A stretch of DNA of 64,000 nt from the NCBI RefSeq assembly GCF_014898175.1, contig NZ_CP062948.1, forward strand, positions 806,001 to 870,000, in the 5' to 3' direction. Below the pieces are notes generated by a model. The model worked only from the letters and a program-made list of their open reading frames with translations. It did not search any database and was not told where the DNA came from. This DNA is from Bifidobacterium lemurum. GTDB lineage: Bacteria; Actinomycetota; Actinomycetes; Actinomycetales; Bifidobacteriaceae. Positions 1 through 8,295 of the stretch are shown here, piece by piece. The position numbers and the translations under genes were made by a program. How positions within the stretch are numbered: position 1 is the first letter of the stretch; the number at the start of each line of letters is the position of its first letter.

Positions 1-1484
1 GGAGATCCAGCCTGTTCCGCCGCGCCCGGTTCAGCGGCGAAACCGTTATTGTCGCTGGAATTCTGCGCTTTGGACGCTTGGGTGGATTGAGCGAAACCGT
101 CGGTGTGTTCAGACCGATCGTTCCGCGCTTCGCCACCGCTTTGCGAAGGGGTTGTTACGGCGGAGGGCGTGGAAGCGCCCGCACCACGGCCGGCGAACCC
201 ACCGCCGTTACCGGCAAGGCCCGCACGCTCGACGGGTTGGGCCTGCTGCGCGGCACCGGCGAAACGGGCGCCGGAAGCCGCAGACGCCCCGTTGCCCGCC
301 GCGCCTCCGCCGGCATTGGCCGCGTTGCCGCCGACGCCGACCGGCGTGCCGGACGCCATGGATTGCGGCATCAGCGCGCCTTCGCGTGTGGCGAGCAGAC
401 GCGCCGCGAGCAGTTCGAGACGCATGCGCGGTGAGATCGCACCGGTCATCGAACCAAGAGTGGCGTTGATGGTGTCCGCCATCACGGTGAGCGAGCCCAA
501 TCCCAAGGCCTTGGCCTGGCGGTGCAGGTCGTCCATATTCTCGCCTTCGGCGGAGTCGGACAACACGGATTCGGCCCGGTCTCCGGCCAGGGTGAGCACC
601 AGCAGGTCGCGCACGCGCGCGAGCAGGTCCTCCACGAAACGACGCGGATCGAAACCGCCTACCACGACGCGTTGGATCACGCCGTACAACGCCTCGCCGT
701 CGCGGTCGATCACCGCGTCCACGGCCTCGCCGATCAGAGCCTCCGGCGTGAACCCCAGCAATGCCACGGAGGCGTCATGCGTGATCACGCCGTCGACCGC
801 GCCGACCATCAGCTGGTCGAGCACGCTGAGCGTGTCGCGCATGGAGCCGCCGCCGGCGCGCATGGCGAGCTTGAGCACACCCGGCTCGGCCGCGATGCCT
901 TCCTTTTCGCAGATCTGCTCGAGGTACGGCCCCATCACTTCGGTGGGCACCAGACGGAACGGATAATGGTGGGTGCGCGAGCGGATGGTGCCGATCACCT
1001 TGTCGGGTTCCGTGGTGGCGAAGATGAACATCACATGCTCGGGCGGCTCCTCGACGATTTTCAGCAGCGCGTTGAAGCCCTGCTGCGTGACCATATGGGC
1101 CTCGTCGAGGATGAAGATCTTGTAGCGGTCGCGGGCAGGGGCGAATCCGGCGCGTTCGCGCAGTTCGCGGGCGTCATCCACGCCGTTGTGGCTGGCCGCG
1201 TCGATCTCCACCACGTCGATGGAGCCGGGACCGCCGGTGGCGAGGTCCTTGCAGCTTTCGCATTCGCCGCATGGATGCGAGGTGGGGCCTTGCGCGCAAT
1301 TGACGCAGCGGGCGAGGATGCGCGCGGAACTGGTTTTGCCGCAGCCGCGCGGACCGGAGAAGAGATAGGCATGGGTGAGCTTGCCCTCGTCGAGGGCGCG
1401 CATCAGAGGAACGGTGACCTGGTCCTGCCCGATCACCCCCTCGAACGCGTCGGGACGATACCGCCGATACAACGCCAATGCCAT
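1..1484 (-). CDS. dnaX: DNA polymerase III subunit gamma/tau, partial
   Basis: Clamp-loader ATPase subunit that loads the sliding clamp and holds the replicase together. Reading the minus strand from 1484, the protein opens MALALYRRYRPDAF. It has a Walker A (GPRGCGKTS) at about residues 44-52, the four-cysteine zinc module (Cys 63, 72, 75, 78), Walker B LDEAH, and the sensor-1 SRC-like segment TIRSRTHHYPF. After about residue 370 it becomes the Ala/Gly/Gln-rich low-complexity linker typical of tau. The C-terminus lies beyond the left edge. An in-frame ATG at 1499 (MSVVQMALAL) is a possible alternative start. I prefer 1484 because bifidobacterial DnaX proteins usually begin MALALYRRYRP; neither site has a strong ribosome site. 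Identity is certain; only the start is open. Confidence 0.95.
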   Translation of the reverse strand, partial: MALALYRRYRPDAFEGVIGQDQVTVPLMRALDEGKLTHAYLFSGPRGCGKTSSARILARCVNCAQGPTSHPCGECESCKDLATGGPGSIDVVEIDAASHNGVDDARELRERAGFAPARDRYKIFILDEAHMVTQQGFNALLKIVEEPPEHVMFIFATTEPDKVIGTIRSRTHHYPFRLVPTEVMGPYLEQICEKEGIAAEPGVLKLAMRAGGGSMRDTLSVLDQLMVGAVDGVITHDASVALLGFTPEALIGEAVDAVIDRDGEALYGVIQRVVVGGFDPRRFVEDLLARVRDLLVLTLAGDRAESVLSDSAEGENMDDLHRQAKALGLGSLTVMADTINATLGSMTGAISPRMRLELLAARLLATREGALMPQSMASGTPVGVGGNAANAGGGAAGNGASAASGARFAGAAQQAQPVERAGLAGNGGGFAGRGAGASTPSAVTTPSQSGGEARNDRSEHTDGFAQSTQASKAQNSSDNNGFAAEPGAAEQAGS

Positions 1485-1616
1485 CTGGACCACACTCATT
1501 TCGTTCGCCGTTGCGGCCGATACGGCCGCGAGCTTGCTCCGCCCACCTTATCGTGCCGCCACTACCGTACGCCATCAAACCTTGTGCAACATGCCGACTT
1601 CAGACATGTCACATGA

Positions 1617-1692
1617 TTGACATAACGTCAACATACGTATGGATTTGACGTAACGCCACCATGTTGGCGACACCGGCTAACATAATGTCAAC
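1617..1692. promoter_or_regulatory. Repeated operator-like sites upstream of the TetR gene
   Basis: TTGACATAACGTCAA at 1617-1631 is an inverted repeat (TTGAC-N5-GTCAA). The 13-mer ACATAAYGTCAAC occurs at 1620-1632 and again at 1680-1692, exactly 60 bp apart. A half-site, TTGACGTAACG, lies between them at 1645. The cluster ends 33 bp before the regulator start. The obvious inference is autoregulation by the TetR protein at 1726. Confidence 0.55.
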
Positions 1693-1725
1693 CCACATCG
1701 GAGACGACCAACGCAAGGAGACGCC

Positions 1726-2325
1726 ATGGCAGCGAACACCGGGGAACGTCGCTCCCCACGCGGCGACAACAAACGGCAGGCGATCGTCAGCGCCGCGCGC
1801 AGCATCTGCCTGGAGAAGGGATTCTCCAAAGTCACCGTCTCCGACATCGCCGGCCGCGTGGGAATGACCCGTTCGCTCTTCTACCATTACTTCGAGGACA
1901 AGGACGCCGTGGCCGACGCGGTGCTCGACGATGTGATCGACGAGATCCTGGAGCGCCTCGACCAGTGGAACCACGACCGCGAGCCCGGCAATGTGGGCAA
2001 GGCCCTCGACGATATGATCCGTCTGCTGCGCGCGCTGATCGCCGATGAAAGCCCGTTCTCCCGCCGCATGGTGGCGGACGGCAACGCCGAGCTGTACATC
2101 AGGTTCATCGACCGATCGGCGGACCGCATCGCGTACTACATCGGCGACACCACCGTGCGTGATTTCGAAGCCAAGCACGGACTGCCGATCCAACATGTGC
2201 ACGAGACGTTCTTCACGCTGATCGTCGGCCTGATCTCGCTGATCCGCTCGCATCCCGACCTCAGCGACGACACGCTGCGGACCGTGATCGCGCAGACCCT
2301 GCACATCGAGACGTATATCCGATAG
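1726..2325 (+). CDS. TetR/AcrR family transcriptional regulator
   Basis: A 199-residue DNA-binding regulator. The N-terminal helix-turn-helix spans about residues 17-65, with the family signature VSDIAGRVGMTRSLFYHYFEDKDAV. The rest is the all-helical ligand/dimer domain, which I cannot assign to an effector. The start is set by the ribosome site AAGGAG seven bases before ATG 1726. It is divergent from dnaX and convergent with the lipid kinase gene. The promoter region holds repeated ACATAAYGTCAAC boxes (1617-1692), suggesting that it represses itself. No target gene can be named from the window; the lipid kinase has no matching box. Confidence 0.9.
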   Translation: MAANTGERRSPRGDNKRQAIVSAARSICLEKGFSKVTVSDIAGRVGMTRSLFYHYFEDKDAVADAVLDDVIDEILERLDQWNHDREPGNVGKALDDMIRLLRALIADESPFSRRMVADGNAELYIRFIDRSADRIAYYIGDTTVRDFEAKHGLPIQHVHETFFTLIVGLISLIRSHPDLSDDTLRTVIAQTLHIETYIR

Positions 2326-2381
2326 CGCGCCTCGACGACCGGCCCATCCGCCGGACGGCAAACACCGCGGGACCGGACAGG

Positions 2382-3446
2382 TCAGGCGAAACGACCACTC
2401 ATCGGATCGCGCCCGTCGCGCAGGATCATATCCAGCACATCGGCGTTGGTCTGAGATTCCTCGTCGGCTTTCACGGCGGGCGGCACCAGCATGCGCAACG
2501 CCCGGTCGCACACCGTGACCCGTACGGGCAGCCGACCGACGTACTCGCCGTCGGCCATCAGCACCGGCGGTTCGTCGCCTTCGTCGGCGCGCGTGACCTC
2601 CACGTCGCGCACCCGCTCCCAGCCGAACACCTTCGACGCCAACAGCCGCCCGTTATAGGCGTTGGAGATGGCGACCGCGCATTCCCCAAGATTGGGAACA
2701 TGGTCCATCCACACCAGATCGAGCATGCCGTCCGAGAAGCGCGAATACGGCGAGACCTCGATGCCGCCGCCGATATGCCGCGAGTTGGCGACCGTCAGCA
2801 ACGGCGTGACGATATCGCGCTCATCAACCGAACCATCGGCCAACGTGGCCTTGATGTGGTAGCCGTACCGCTTCATGCGCGTGAGCTCCACCAGCACCGC
2901 GACGAAATACCGCACGGAGCCGTTGGGCAGGCGCGAATGATTCGCACGGTCGTTGATGCTCGCATCCAGTCCGCATGACAGCATGCCCGCATAGAAGCGG
3001 TCGATGGACCCGTCCGCCAGGCCGAGCACATGCCCCATGTCCACGTCGATGGTGCATCCGCGCACGATTGCGCCGACGATGCCTTCGACCGCGGTTTCGA
3101 TGCGGTTGACCGGCAGTTTGAGGCCTCTCGCGAAATCGTTGCCCGACCCCATGGCCACAATGCCCAGCGGCTTGCCGCTGTCGCCCACCGCGTTGGCGCC
3201 CAGGGCGATCATGCCGTCGCCGCCGACCACCACCAGCGAATCGTATTCGTCGGCGCGTTCACGCGCGTTGGCCAGCGAAGCGTCGAAACTGTCGCCGGTC
3301 AGTTCGAGGCAGCCGAAGCCGTGTTCGGTTCCGGCCTGGGTCAGCAGTTCGAACACCTGTTCCGTCGCTTTCGCGCCGCGTCCTTTGTCGGAGGTGGGAT
3401 TGCCCACCAATCCGACGACGTGACTTCGATTCCGTACTTCGCTCAT
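2382..3446 (-). CDS. Diacylglycerol kinase-like lipid kinase (DAGK_cat family)
   Basis: Predicted ATP-dependent lipid kinase of the DgkB/YegS type, 354 residues, cytosolic face of the membrane. The DAGK catalytic domain starts at MSEVRNRSHVVGLVGNPTSDKGRG. It carries the nucleotide-binding GGDGM loop at about residues 75-79 and GIVAMGSGNDFARGL just after, both diagnostic. The C-terminal beta-sandwich includes LLTVANSRHIGGGIEVSP. The frame is open 15 codons further up (to 3491), but those residues do not look like the family; 3446 puts the conserved strand near the N-terminus. The lipid substrate cannot be told from the sequence. It stands alone, convergent with the TetR gene. Confidence 0.88.
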   Translation of the reverse strand: MSEVRNRSHVVGLVGNPTSDKGRGAKATEQVFELLTQAGTEHGFGCLELTGDSFDASLANARERADEYDSLVVVGGDGMIALGANAVGDSGKPLGIVAMGSGNDFARGLKLPVNRIETAVEGIVGAIVRGCTIDVDMGHVLGLADGSIDRFYAGMLSCGLDASINDRANHSRLPNGSVRYFVAVLVELTRMKRYGYHIKATLADGSVDERDIVTPLLTVANSRHIGGGIEVSPYSRFSDGMLDLVWMDHVPNLGECAVAISNAYNGRLLASKVFGWERVRDVEVTRADEGDEPPVLMADGEYVGRLPVRVTVCDRALRMLVPPAVKADEESQTNADVLDMILRDGRDPMSGRFA

Positions 3447-3500
3447 ACCGCAACGATAACCAATATCTGGCATATTGCGCCAGAGGCACAACGGTATCGT

Positions 3501-3926
3501 TCACGATTTCCGACATTCCACCGGCCCGGCGCGAGACACGCGTTCCACTTGAGGCGCGAACGGCACCATCGTGGCGACGGCGACGCTGAGTTCCACATCG
3601 TCGCCGTCCACCACGCACCGGCCGATGCGTCCGCCATTGAGGGCGGCCGCATCGGCGGCGAGCGCGCACGGTTCGTCCGTTCCGCCCCGATGCCATGCGA
3701 CCGCCGCCTGCATGGCGGCCAGATCCGCTATGGCACGCGCTTGCGTTTGGCAGACCAGCAGGTTGCCGGCGGCGGCCGCCACCGTCAACGTCAGCGCGGC
3801 CACCGTGATGAGCATGACACCGGCCATGGTGCCGGAACCGCAGTCACAGGCCGATACGGCCGTGAATCGTCGGCGGAGCCGATTCGCCACGGCCGCGAAA
3901 CGCCATGTCGTATTCGTCGTGGTCAC
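3501..3926 (-). CDS. TadE/F-like secreted pseudopilin-type protein of the Tad locus
   Basis: A 141-residue protein with one N-terminal membrane helix (GTMAGVMLITVAALTLTVAAAAGNLLV) after a basic segment, then an exported domain with four cysteines. This matches the actinobacterial 'helicase/secretion neighbourhood TadE-like' family. The start is the GTG at 3926. It overlaps the TGA of the preceding gene as GTGA and has GGGAG just upstream; an ATG at 3998 would give a long overlap and is less likely. It is last in the pilin unit, translationally coupled to TadE. Probable role: a minor pilin or assembly component on the outer face of the membrane. Confidence 0.78.
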   Translation of the reverse strand: MTTTNTTWRFAAVANRLRRRFTAVSACDCGSGTMAGVMLITVAALTLTVAAAAGNLLVCQTQARAIADLAAMQAAVAWHRGGTDEPCALAADAAALNGGRIGRCVVDGDDVELSVAVATMVPFAPQVERVSRAGPVECRKS

Positions 3927-4306
3927 GGTAGGACTCCCGTCGCCTCTCCGGTGACTCGCACCGGCAGCAGATTCATCGGCCCGGGCATTACCGGACATGT
4001 GACGGTCACCTCCACATACCGCTCACGCCGCACGATGGCGATCGAGCTATCGGATCCCGCCACTTGGACCGCGGCCCGTTCCGCCTGCGATTCGTCGCCG
4101 CCGGCCACCATCTCGCGGACGGCGACGGCGGCGGCGTCCCGGCAATCCATCGAGGTGACAACCGCTTGGGTCAATGAGAGCAGCAACGCCGCCATCACCA
4201 CCACACATGGCAGCACCACCGCGAATTCGGCGGTGGCCGCCCCATGGTCGGGCGGCAGTCGCGCCTTGCGCAGCCGTCGTCGTATCGTCTCGATCATCGT
4301 CATCAC
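3923..4306 (-). CDS. tadE: TadE-family pilus assembly protein
   Basis: A 127-residue TadE-like protein. After a basic N-terminus it has the prepilin-like segment GAATAEFAVVLPCVVVMAALLLSL, with the Glu five residues into the hydrophobic stretch as in Flp and TadE pseudopilins. A small exported domain with paired cysteines follows (MDCRDAAAVAVREMVAGGDES and VTVTCPVMP). The start GTG at 4306 overlaps the pilin stop as GTGA; the next codon is ATG. Its 3' end overlaps the next gene by four bases, so pilin, TadE and the TadE/F-like gene form one coupled unit. TadE proteins are thought to act in fibre initiation or retention. Confidence 0.82.
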   Translation of the reverse strand: MMTMIETIRRRLRKARLPPDHGAATAEFAVVLPCVVVMAALLLSLTQAVVTSMDCRDAAAVAVREMVAGGDESQAERAAVQVAGSDSSIAIVRRERYVEVTVTCPVMPGPMNLLPVRVTGEATGVLP

Positions 4307-4590
4307 CCGGCGTTCAACGCTTTTTTGACGATGCCGGTAAGCAGCGTCTTGATCGCATCGGATTTGAGGATGGTGACCAGCAACGCCGCGAAGCCCGTGG
4401 CGGCAACCAGCACCACGGCGTATTCGGCGGTGGCCGCGCCTTCCTCAGGTTCCGCGGCCAGCGTTCTCAGGCGCGAGTCCAGCAGACACAGCCGTTCGCG
4501 CGCCTGCGCGTTCAGGGCGAGCATCCGCTCCCTGGCCCGTATGTAGAAGCCCGCATGCCCATCGACGTTGATGGGGATGGTCGTGTTCAT
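4303..4590 (-). CDS. flp: Flp-like pilin / DUF4244 protein
   Basis: A 95-residue candidate major pilin subunit. A charged N-terminal leader of about 50 residues precedes the class III prepilin-type site EEGAATAEYAVVLVAATGFAALLV. The Glu-Tyr pair (AEY) is the hallmark of Flp pilins. Cleavage would fall before or within GAATAEY, by a TadV-type peptidase not present in this window. The ATG at 4590 has GAAAGGA eight bases upstream; longer in-frame extensions lack a ribosome site. First gene of the second Tad unit. Its leader contains a 53-bp element also found upstream of the first unit (4719-4771). The long leader fits the actinobacterial DUF4244 relatives. Confidence 0.85.
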   Translation of the reverse strand: MNTTIPINVDGHAGFYIRARERMLALNAQARERLCLLDSRLRTLAAEPEEGAATAEYAVVLVAATGFAALLVTILKSDAIKTLLTGIVKKALNAG

Positions 4591-4718
4591 GACGTTCCTT
4601 TCTCCATGGCGGTCGGCGCGCGGGCGTCGGCCGCTTCCAATAATGCGCCGCGACTGATCGGGTGCGGCACTTTCACTGTGCGCCATAAGGACGCTCCCAC
4701 GCATCCTGTGCGGGGGTA

Positions 4719-4771
4719 TGTGGTTCCAGCCCCGCACTTATCCACCATTCGGCGTGTTATCCACCGCTTTT
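4719..4771 (-). promoter_or_regulatory. Tad upstream element, copy 1
   Basis: A 53-bp block matching 8235-8287 at 48 of 53 positions without gaps. It contains two direct copies of TTATCCACC spaced 19 bp apart, close to the DnaA-box consensus TTATCCACA. It lies 129 bp upstream of the pilin start. Because it precedes both Tad units in the same orientation, it is probably a shared promoter or regulator site. Confidence 0.6.
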
Positions 4772-4808
4772 TCGGCACCCGACTACGGGAAACGACGCGA
4801 ACGGCATG

Positions 4809-4840
4809 CCATATGGTCATATGGCCCTATGGTCATATGG
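4809..4840. repeat. Tandem 16-bp repeat at the tadBC stop codon
   Basis: Two adjacent copies: CCATATGGTCATATGG at 4809-4824 and CCCTATGGTCATATGG at 4825-4840, differing at one base. Each is rich in the CATATG palindrome. The second copy includes the stop codon of the TadB/C fusion. Function unknown; it could be a regulator site for the pilin unit. Confidence 0.6.
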
Positions 4841-6134
4841 CGAAGGAGATAATGGACGGCACGATGCCCACGAACACGAAGGCCGGCAGAAAACACAATC
4901 CCGAAGGCATCAGCAACCGCACCGACAGACGCGAGGCGGCCCGTTCGATGGCCGCACGCTCGTCGGCGTCCAGACGGTCGACGACGGCCTCCAGCCGCAC
5001 CGACGGAGTATCGCCACGCGTCCACGACGGTTCCAAAGCCGCGCGTATCAGCTCGAACGCGTCCGCGGCCGATTCGCCCGCGCATGGCGCCACCCACGCG
5101 TCATGCCATGATGAGCCCCGCAGCAACGCGGATCCCGCCTGGACCATCCCTTGGCCGATCTCGCCGCCGCAGACACGCCCGACCACGGCGAGCGCGTGCG
5201 GGATCGAAGCGCCCTGCCGCAGCGCCACATCCAACATCGCAATAATCAACGTCAGCCACGGCACGGCCCTATCCTCGGCGGGAGTCCCACCCACGTCGCG
5301 GTTGCGTATGCCGATATTCGTCATCATGCCGCGCAGCAACGCCCGATTCCACAGCAATCCGATGGCATAGCAGCAGCCGCCCAATGCCAGGCAGCCAAGT
5401 CCGCGATCCGTTCCCAACAGAAACGACAACGGACTCAATCCCATCATTTCCCCCAACAGCACCGTTCCCGCCGGTAGCACGCTCAGCAGTCCGGAGGTGG
5501 CCTGGGGCACGGCGAACGCCTGCTGTCTGCGATCCTCGGCCAAGCGCACGCGACGATACGCCGCCGCGACCGTTTGCAGACATCGGGCCGCCGAGCAGCC
5601 AATATCCTCGCTGAGCCGGCAGGCCGCGGCGATGCTGACGGCGACATATTTCGCCGTCTGCCGGCTTTCCTCCGGCGACCGCCGGCTCTCCACGATCGCG
5701 GACAATCGAGCGCCCGACACACGCATGCCGTCAAATCCGAACGCCTGCGCCACCGTACCGCCGGAGCGCACATGGGCGATGGCCTCCGCCAGCATTCCCG
5801 TCAAGCCCTGTGCGTCTGGCCGCGTCCCGCTTCCTCGTGGATTTCCCCCACCCGCACGTTTTCCGCCTTGTGCCAGATTGGCGCAATCGTCGACGAACGG
5901 CATCCCCATATCCGCATGCCTTCCACCTCCACGGGTATGTCCGCCGCCGTACCGGCCGTCATACCGGCCCCGCTTGACCCCACCGGTCCGCTCACGTTCA
6001 AAGGATGTTCCCGTTCCACGCCGCCGCATCGCCTCCAAACGCCGCATCGCTTCCAATCGCCGCTCCGTCCACTCCCCTCGCGCGGGCCAGAGCAGCACCG
6101 CCGCCGCGACGGCCAGCGCGGCGAGCGCCATCAT
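4833..6134 (-). CDS. TadB-TadC fusion: inner-membrane platform of the Tad pilus
   Basis: A 433-residue membrane protein holding two type II secretion F-like halves. The N-terminus is a membrane helix (ALAALAVAAAVLLW), then a Gly/Arg-rich linker to about residue 105. The first half has AEAIAHVRSGGTVAQAFGF and paired membrane helices near residues 210-265, like TadB. The second half has AMLDVALRQGASIPHALAVVG and ends LSVRLLMPSGLCFLPAFVFVGIVPSIISF, like the TadC C-terminus. In most Tad loci these are two genes. The start at 6134 overlaps the tadA stop as ATGA; ATG 6140 is also possible. It would anchor the TadA ATPase and move pilin. Confidence 0.8.
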   Translation of the reverse strand: MMALAALAVAAAVLLWPARGEWTERRLEAMRRLEAMRRRGTGTSFERERTGGVKRGRYDGRYGGGHTRGGGRHADMGMPFVDDCANLAQGGKRAGGGNPRGSGTRPDAQGLTGMLAEAIAHVRSGGTVAQAFGFDGMRVSGARLSAIVESRRSPEESRQTAKYVAVSIAAACRLSEDIGCSAARCLQTVAAAYRRVRLAEDRRQQAFAVPQATSGLLSVLPAGTVLLGEMMGLSPLSFLLGTDRGLGCLALGGCCYAIGLLWNRALLRGMMTNIGIRNRDVGGTPAEDRAVPWLTLIIAMLDVALRQGASIPHALAVVGRVCGGEIGQGMVQAGSALLRGSSWHDAWVAPCAGESAADAFELIRAALEPSWTRGDTPSVRLEAVVDRLDADERAAIERAASRLSVRLLMPSGLCFLPAFVFVGIVPSIISFAI

Positions 6135-7132
6135 GTCCATATCTCGCAGAACCGCCTCCAGCCGGAGCATTCCACCGGATCGCCCTCCCCGCTCCACGCG
6201 ATCAACGGCATGCCGACCAGCCCCAATCCTTCGCTGATGCGCAGCACGCCGATCTGCGCGATATGCCGCCGGCCGCCCACGCGTTCCAAATGCAGCACCG
6301 CATCGAACGAGTCCCCGGCCAGCATCGCCATCGCACGCGGTTCCACCCCGGCCAACAGCCCGAGCGTGATCAGCCGCGACGGAACCCTCCCCACCGAATC
6401 GGCATGCAGCGTGGTCATGCCTCCGCGATGTCCGGAGTTGAAGGAACGCAGCAAATCCACGATCTCCTCGCCACGGGCCTCGCCCAACACCACGCGGTCG
6501 GGGCGCATACGCAGCGTGGCCTTCACCAATTGAGGCAATCCGATGGCGCCCGCGCCCTCCACATTGGCTTCGCGGGCGACCAGCGACACATGGTCGCTAC
6601 GCCCCAACACGCCGAGCTCCCGCACCTCCTCCACCGTGACGATGCGCTCATGCTCCGCGCATCGCGCCAGTAGGGCCTTCAGCAATGTGGTCTTCCCCAC
6701 GCCGGTGCCGCCGGTGATCATCAATGTGGCCCGATTGCGCACCAGGCCGGCCAGCACCCGTCGCCACGCGTGAGGGAACAGCAGGTCCTGTTCCAGCCGT
6801 TCCAAACTCGGCGCAGTTCTGCGCGGAAACCGTATGGTGATGGCCGCCCCTTGCGGCACCAGCGGCGCGATCACCGCATGCACTCGCACACCCTCCACGC
6901 TGGAGGCGTCCGCGATGGGACAGGCGTCGTCCAGCCGTTTTCCCAACTGCGCGCATAACCGCACGGCGTACTCGCGCACCACCGATGGCGAACGGAACGG
7001 CACGCGCGGCAGATATTCGCGCATGCCGTCGCCGACATCCACCCATACGCGGCCATCGCAGGTGACCGCCGCATCGGTGACGCGCGCGTCGTCGGCCAGT
7101 TCCCGCAACGGGCCGAAATCGAGCAAGGTCAT
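6131..7132 (-). CDS. tadA: TadA/CpaF family type II secretion ATPase
   Basis: Cytosolic hexameric ATPase that powers Tad pilus assembly; 333 residues. Walker A GGTGVGKTT at 141-149, Walker B-type RVVLGEARGEE at about 213-223, and the His box GHRGGMTTLHAD at about 234-245, all in the order of the TadA/VirB11 family. It lacks the long N-terminal region of proteobacterial CpaF, as is usual in actinobacteria. The ATG at 7132 follows the tadZ-like stop by 6 bases, with GAGGTGA upstream, and its stop overlaps the TadB/C start. The context leaves little doubt. Confidence 0.93.
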   Translation of the reverse strand: MTLLDFGPLRELADDARVTDAAVTCDGRVWVDVGDGMREYLPRVPFRSPSVVREYAVRLCAQLGKRLDDACPIADASSVEGVRVHAVIAPLVPQGAAITIRFPRRTAPSLERLEQDLLFPHAWRRVLAGLVRNRATLMITGGTGVGKTTLLKALLARCAEHERIVTVEEVRELGVLGRSDHVSLVAREANVEGAGAIGLPQLVKATLRMRPDRVVLGEARGEEIVDLLRSFNSGHRGGMTTLHADSVGRVPSRLITLGLLAGVEPRAMAMLAGDSFDAVLHLERVGGRRHIAQIGVLRISEGLGLVGMPLIAWSGEGDPVECSGWRRFCEIWT

Positions 7133-7138
7133 CCGCCA

Positions 7139-8185
7139 TCACCTCATTCCGCGCCTCGCGCCGTCCTTATGGGCGGCATGCGCGCGTCTGAGCCCGAGAT
7201 CACCCCGGCCGCCCCTGTCAGCATCGAACATGCCACATCCGGGGGAATCGGATTCGCCGGACTCGCGTCCGTAGGCCATCAGATCCTCGATTCGGTCGGC
7301 CAGCCGATTCAAAGCGCCGCGCGCGTGTCGCGGAATCCTGCGGATGCCCAGGCCTTCAAGCATCTCGCCGCAGAGTTTGGGGGTATGGGTGATGCCGCCG
7401 ACGAACGGACGCGACAGATAGTCCTCCGCCTCGTCCAGTCCCACGGCTTTGCCGGATTTCGGCAATCCTCGCGGTGTGATGCCGACCAGTTCGGGCCGTG
7501 GGCAGTCCTGCGCCGCCAGCCGCGCGAGATGGGCTTTCGCCCGCGCCAGTCCCAGCACGGATAATTCCACCGCCATCACCTGCATCGCCATGGCGAGCTC
7601 CGGCACGTTGGCGAGCAGGTCTCCTCGCCCCGCGTCGACGATGACGAGATGGTTCACGTCGGCGAGCGCCCGTATGGCCGCCTGCGTCTCCCACCAGTCG
7701 GGCTGCTTGGCGTTCCAGGGATCGCAGGCGAGGACACGTACGCCCTCCCATCGGGGAAGCTCGTGGTTCAACGCGTCGGATTCCAGACGTCCCAACGGCG
7801 CGTCGATCTGGTTGAAACGCGTGCCCGGCTCACCTTCGATGCCGAGCAGCACGTCAAGGCCTCCGGTGGCGAGGTCGGCGTCGACCAGCGCGCAGTCAAG
7901 GTCGCGTTCCTGCAGGGTCCAGGCGAGCATGGCCGCCATCGTGCTCAATCCGATGCCGGCATGCGCCGCCGACAACGTGACCACGTTGTCCAAGGCGGTC
8001 ACGGTGCCGGCCGCGGGAACAAGTATTCCCGAATCGCCGTCCAGCGTGACCCCGCCATGGGTGGATTTCGGCGGCCCGATTCCGCGGGCGGCGTCCCGCG
8101 CGGGCTGCCGTTCGCATGAGGCGAGTTGGCGCGGCGGCGTGTAATACCGCTGCCGGGTTGCTGGAATGCATGGTTGAGTGTTCAT
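7139..8185 (-). CDS. CpaE/TadZ-like ParA-family protein
   Basis: First gene of the Tad export unit; 348 residues from ATG 8185, which has TCAGG nearby. An ATG at 8221 is in frame but reads through a sequence without family resemblance. ParA-like fold: the P-loop position reads SAAHAGIGLSTMAAMLAW and lacks the usual GKS/T lysine. The downstream CALVDADLATGGLDVLLG matches the Walker A' / switch region of the actinobacterial CpaE-like family. Such proteins place the pilus machine at a cell site; the degenerate P-loop suggests weak or no ATPase activity. The 53-bp shared element lies 50 bp upstream of the start. Confidence 0.8.
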   Translation of the reverse strand: MNTQPCIPATRQRYYTPPRQLASCERQPARDAARGIGPPKSTHGGVTLDGDSGILVPAAGTVTALDNVVTLSAAHAGIGLSTMAAMLAWTLQERDLDCALVDADLATGGLDVLLGIEGEPGTRFNQIDAPLGRLESDALNHELPRWEGVRVLACDPWNAKQPDWWETQAAIRALADVNHLVIVDAGRGDLLANVPELAMAMQVMAVELSVLGLARAKAHLARLAAQDCPRPELVGITPRGLPKSGKAVGLDEAEDYLSRPFVGGITHTPKLCGEMLEGLGIRRIPRHARGALNRLADRIEDLMAYGRESGESDSPGCGMFDADRGGRGDLGLRRAHAAHKDGARRGMR

Positions 8186-8234
8186 GGCCTGATTGAACCG
8201 CACGCGGCCGTGCGCGGGCAACCCGAATCGGCTC

Positions 8235-8287
8235 TTGTGGTTCCAGCCTCGCGGTTATCCACCAGCCGGCGTGTTATCCACCGCTTT
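8235..8287 (-). promoter_or_regulatory. Tad upstream element, copy 2
   Basis: Second copy of the 53-bp block at 4719-4771, again with two TTATCCACC repeats 19 bp apart. It sits 50-102 bp upstream of the tadZ-like start. Its right end lies only 8 bases from the first ATG of the truncated subtilase at 8296, so the similarity may also mark a deletion or recombination junction. Confidence 0.6.
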
Positions 8288-8295
8288 TGCCTGCC

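Noticed and set aside
1500..1616. SRP 4.5S RNA next to dnaX
   Set aside because: Often found near dnaX in actinobacteria, but the conserved GGAA/GCAGCC tetraloop region is absent here.
4719..8287. Replication origin, from the DnaA-box-like sites
   Set aside because: Only two boxes per site, no AT-rich unwinding region and no dnaA or dnaN nearby.
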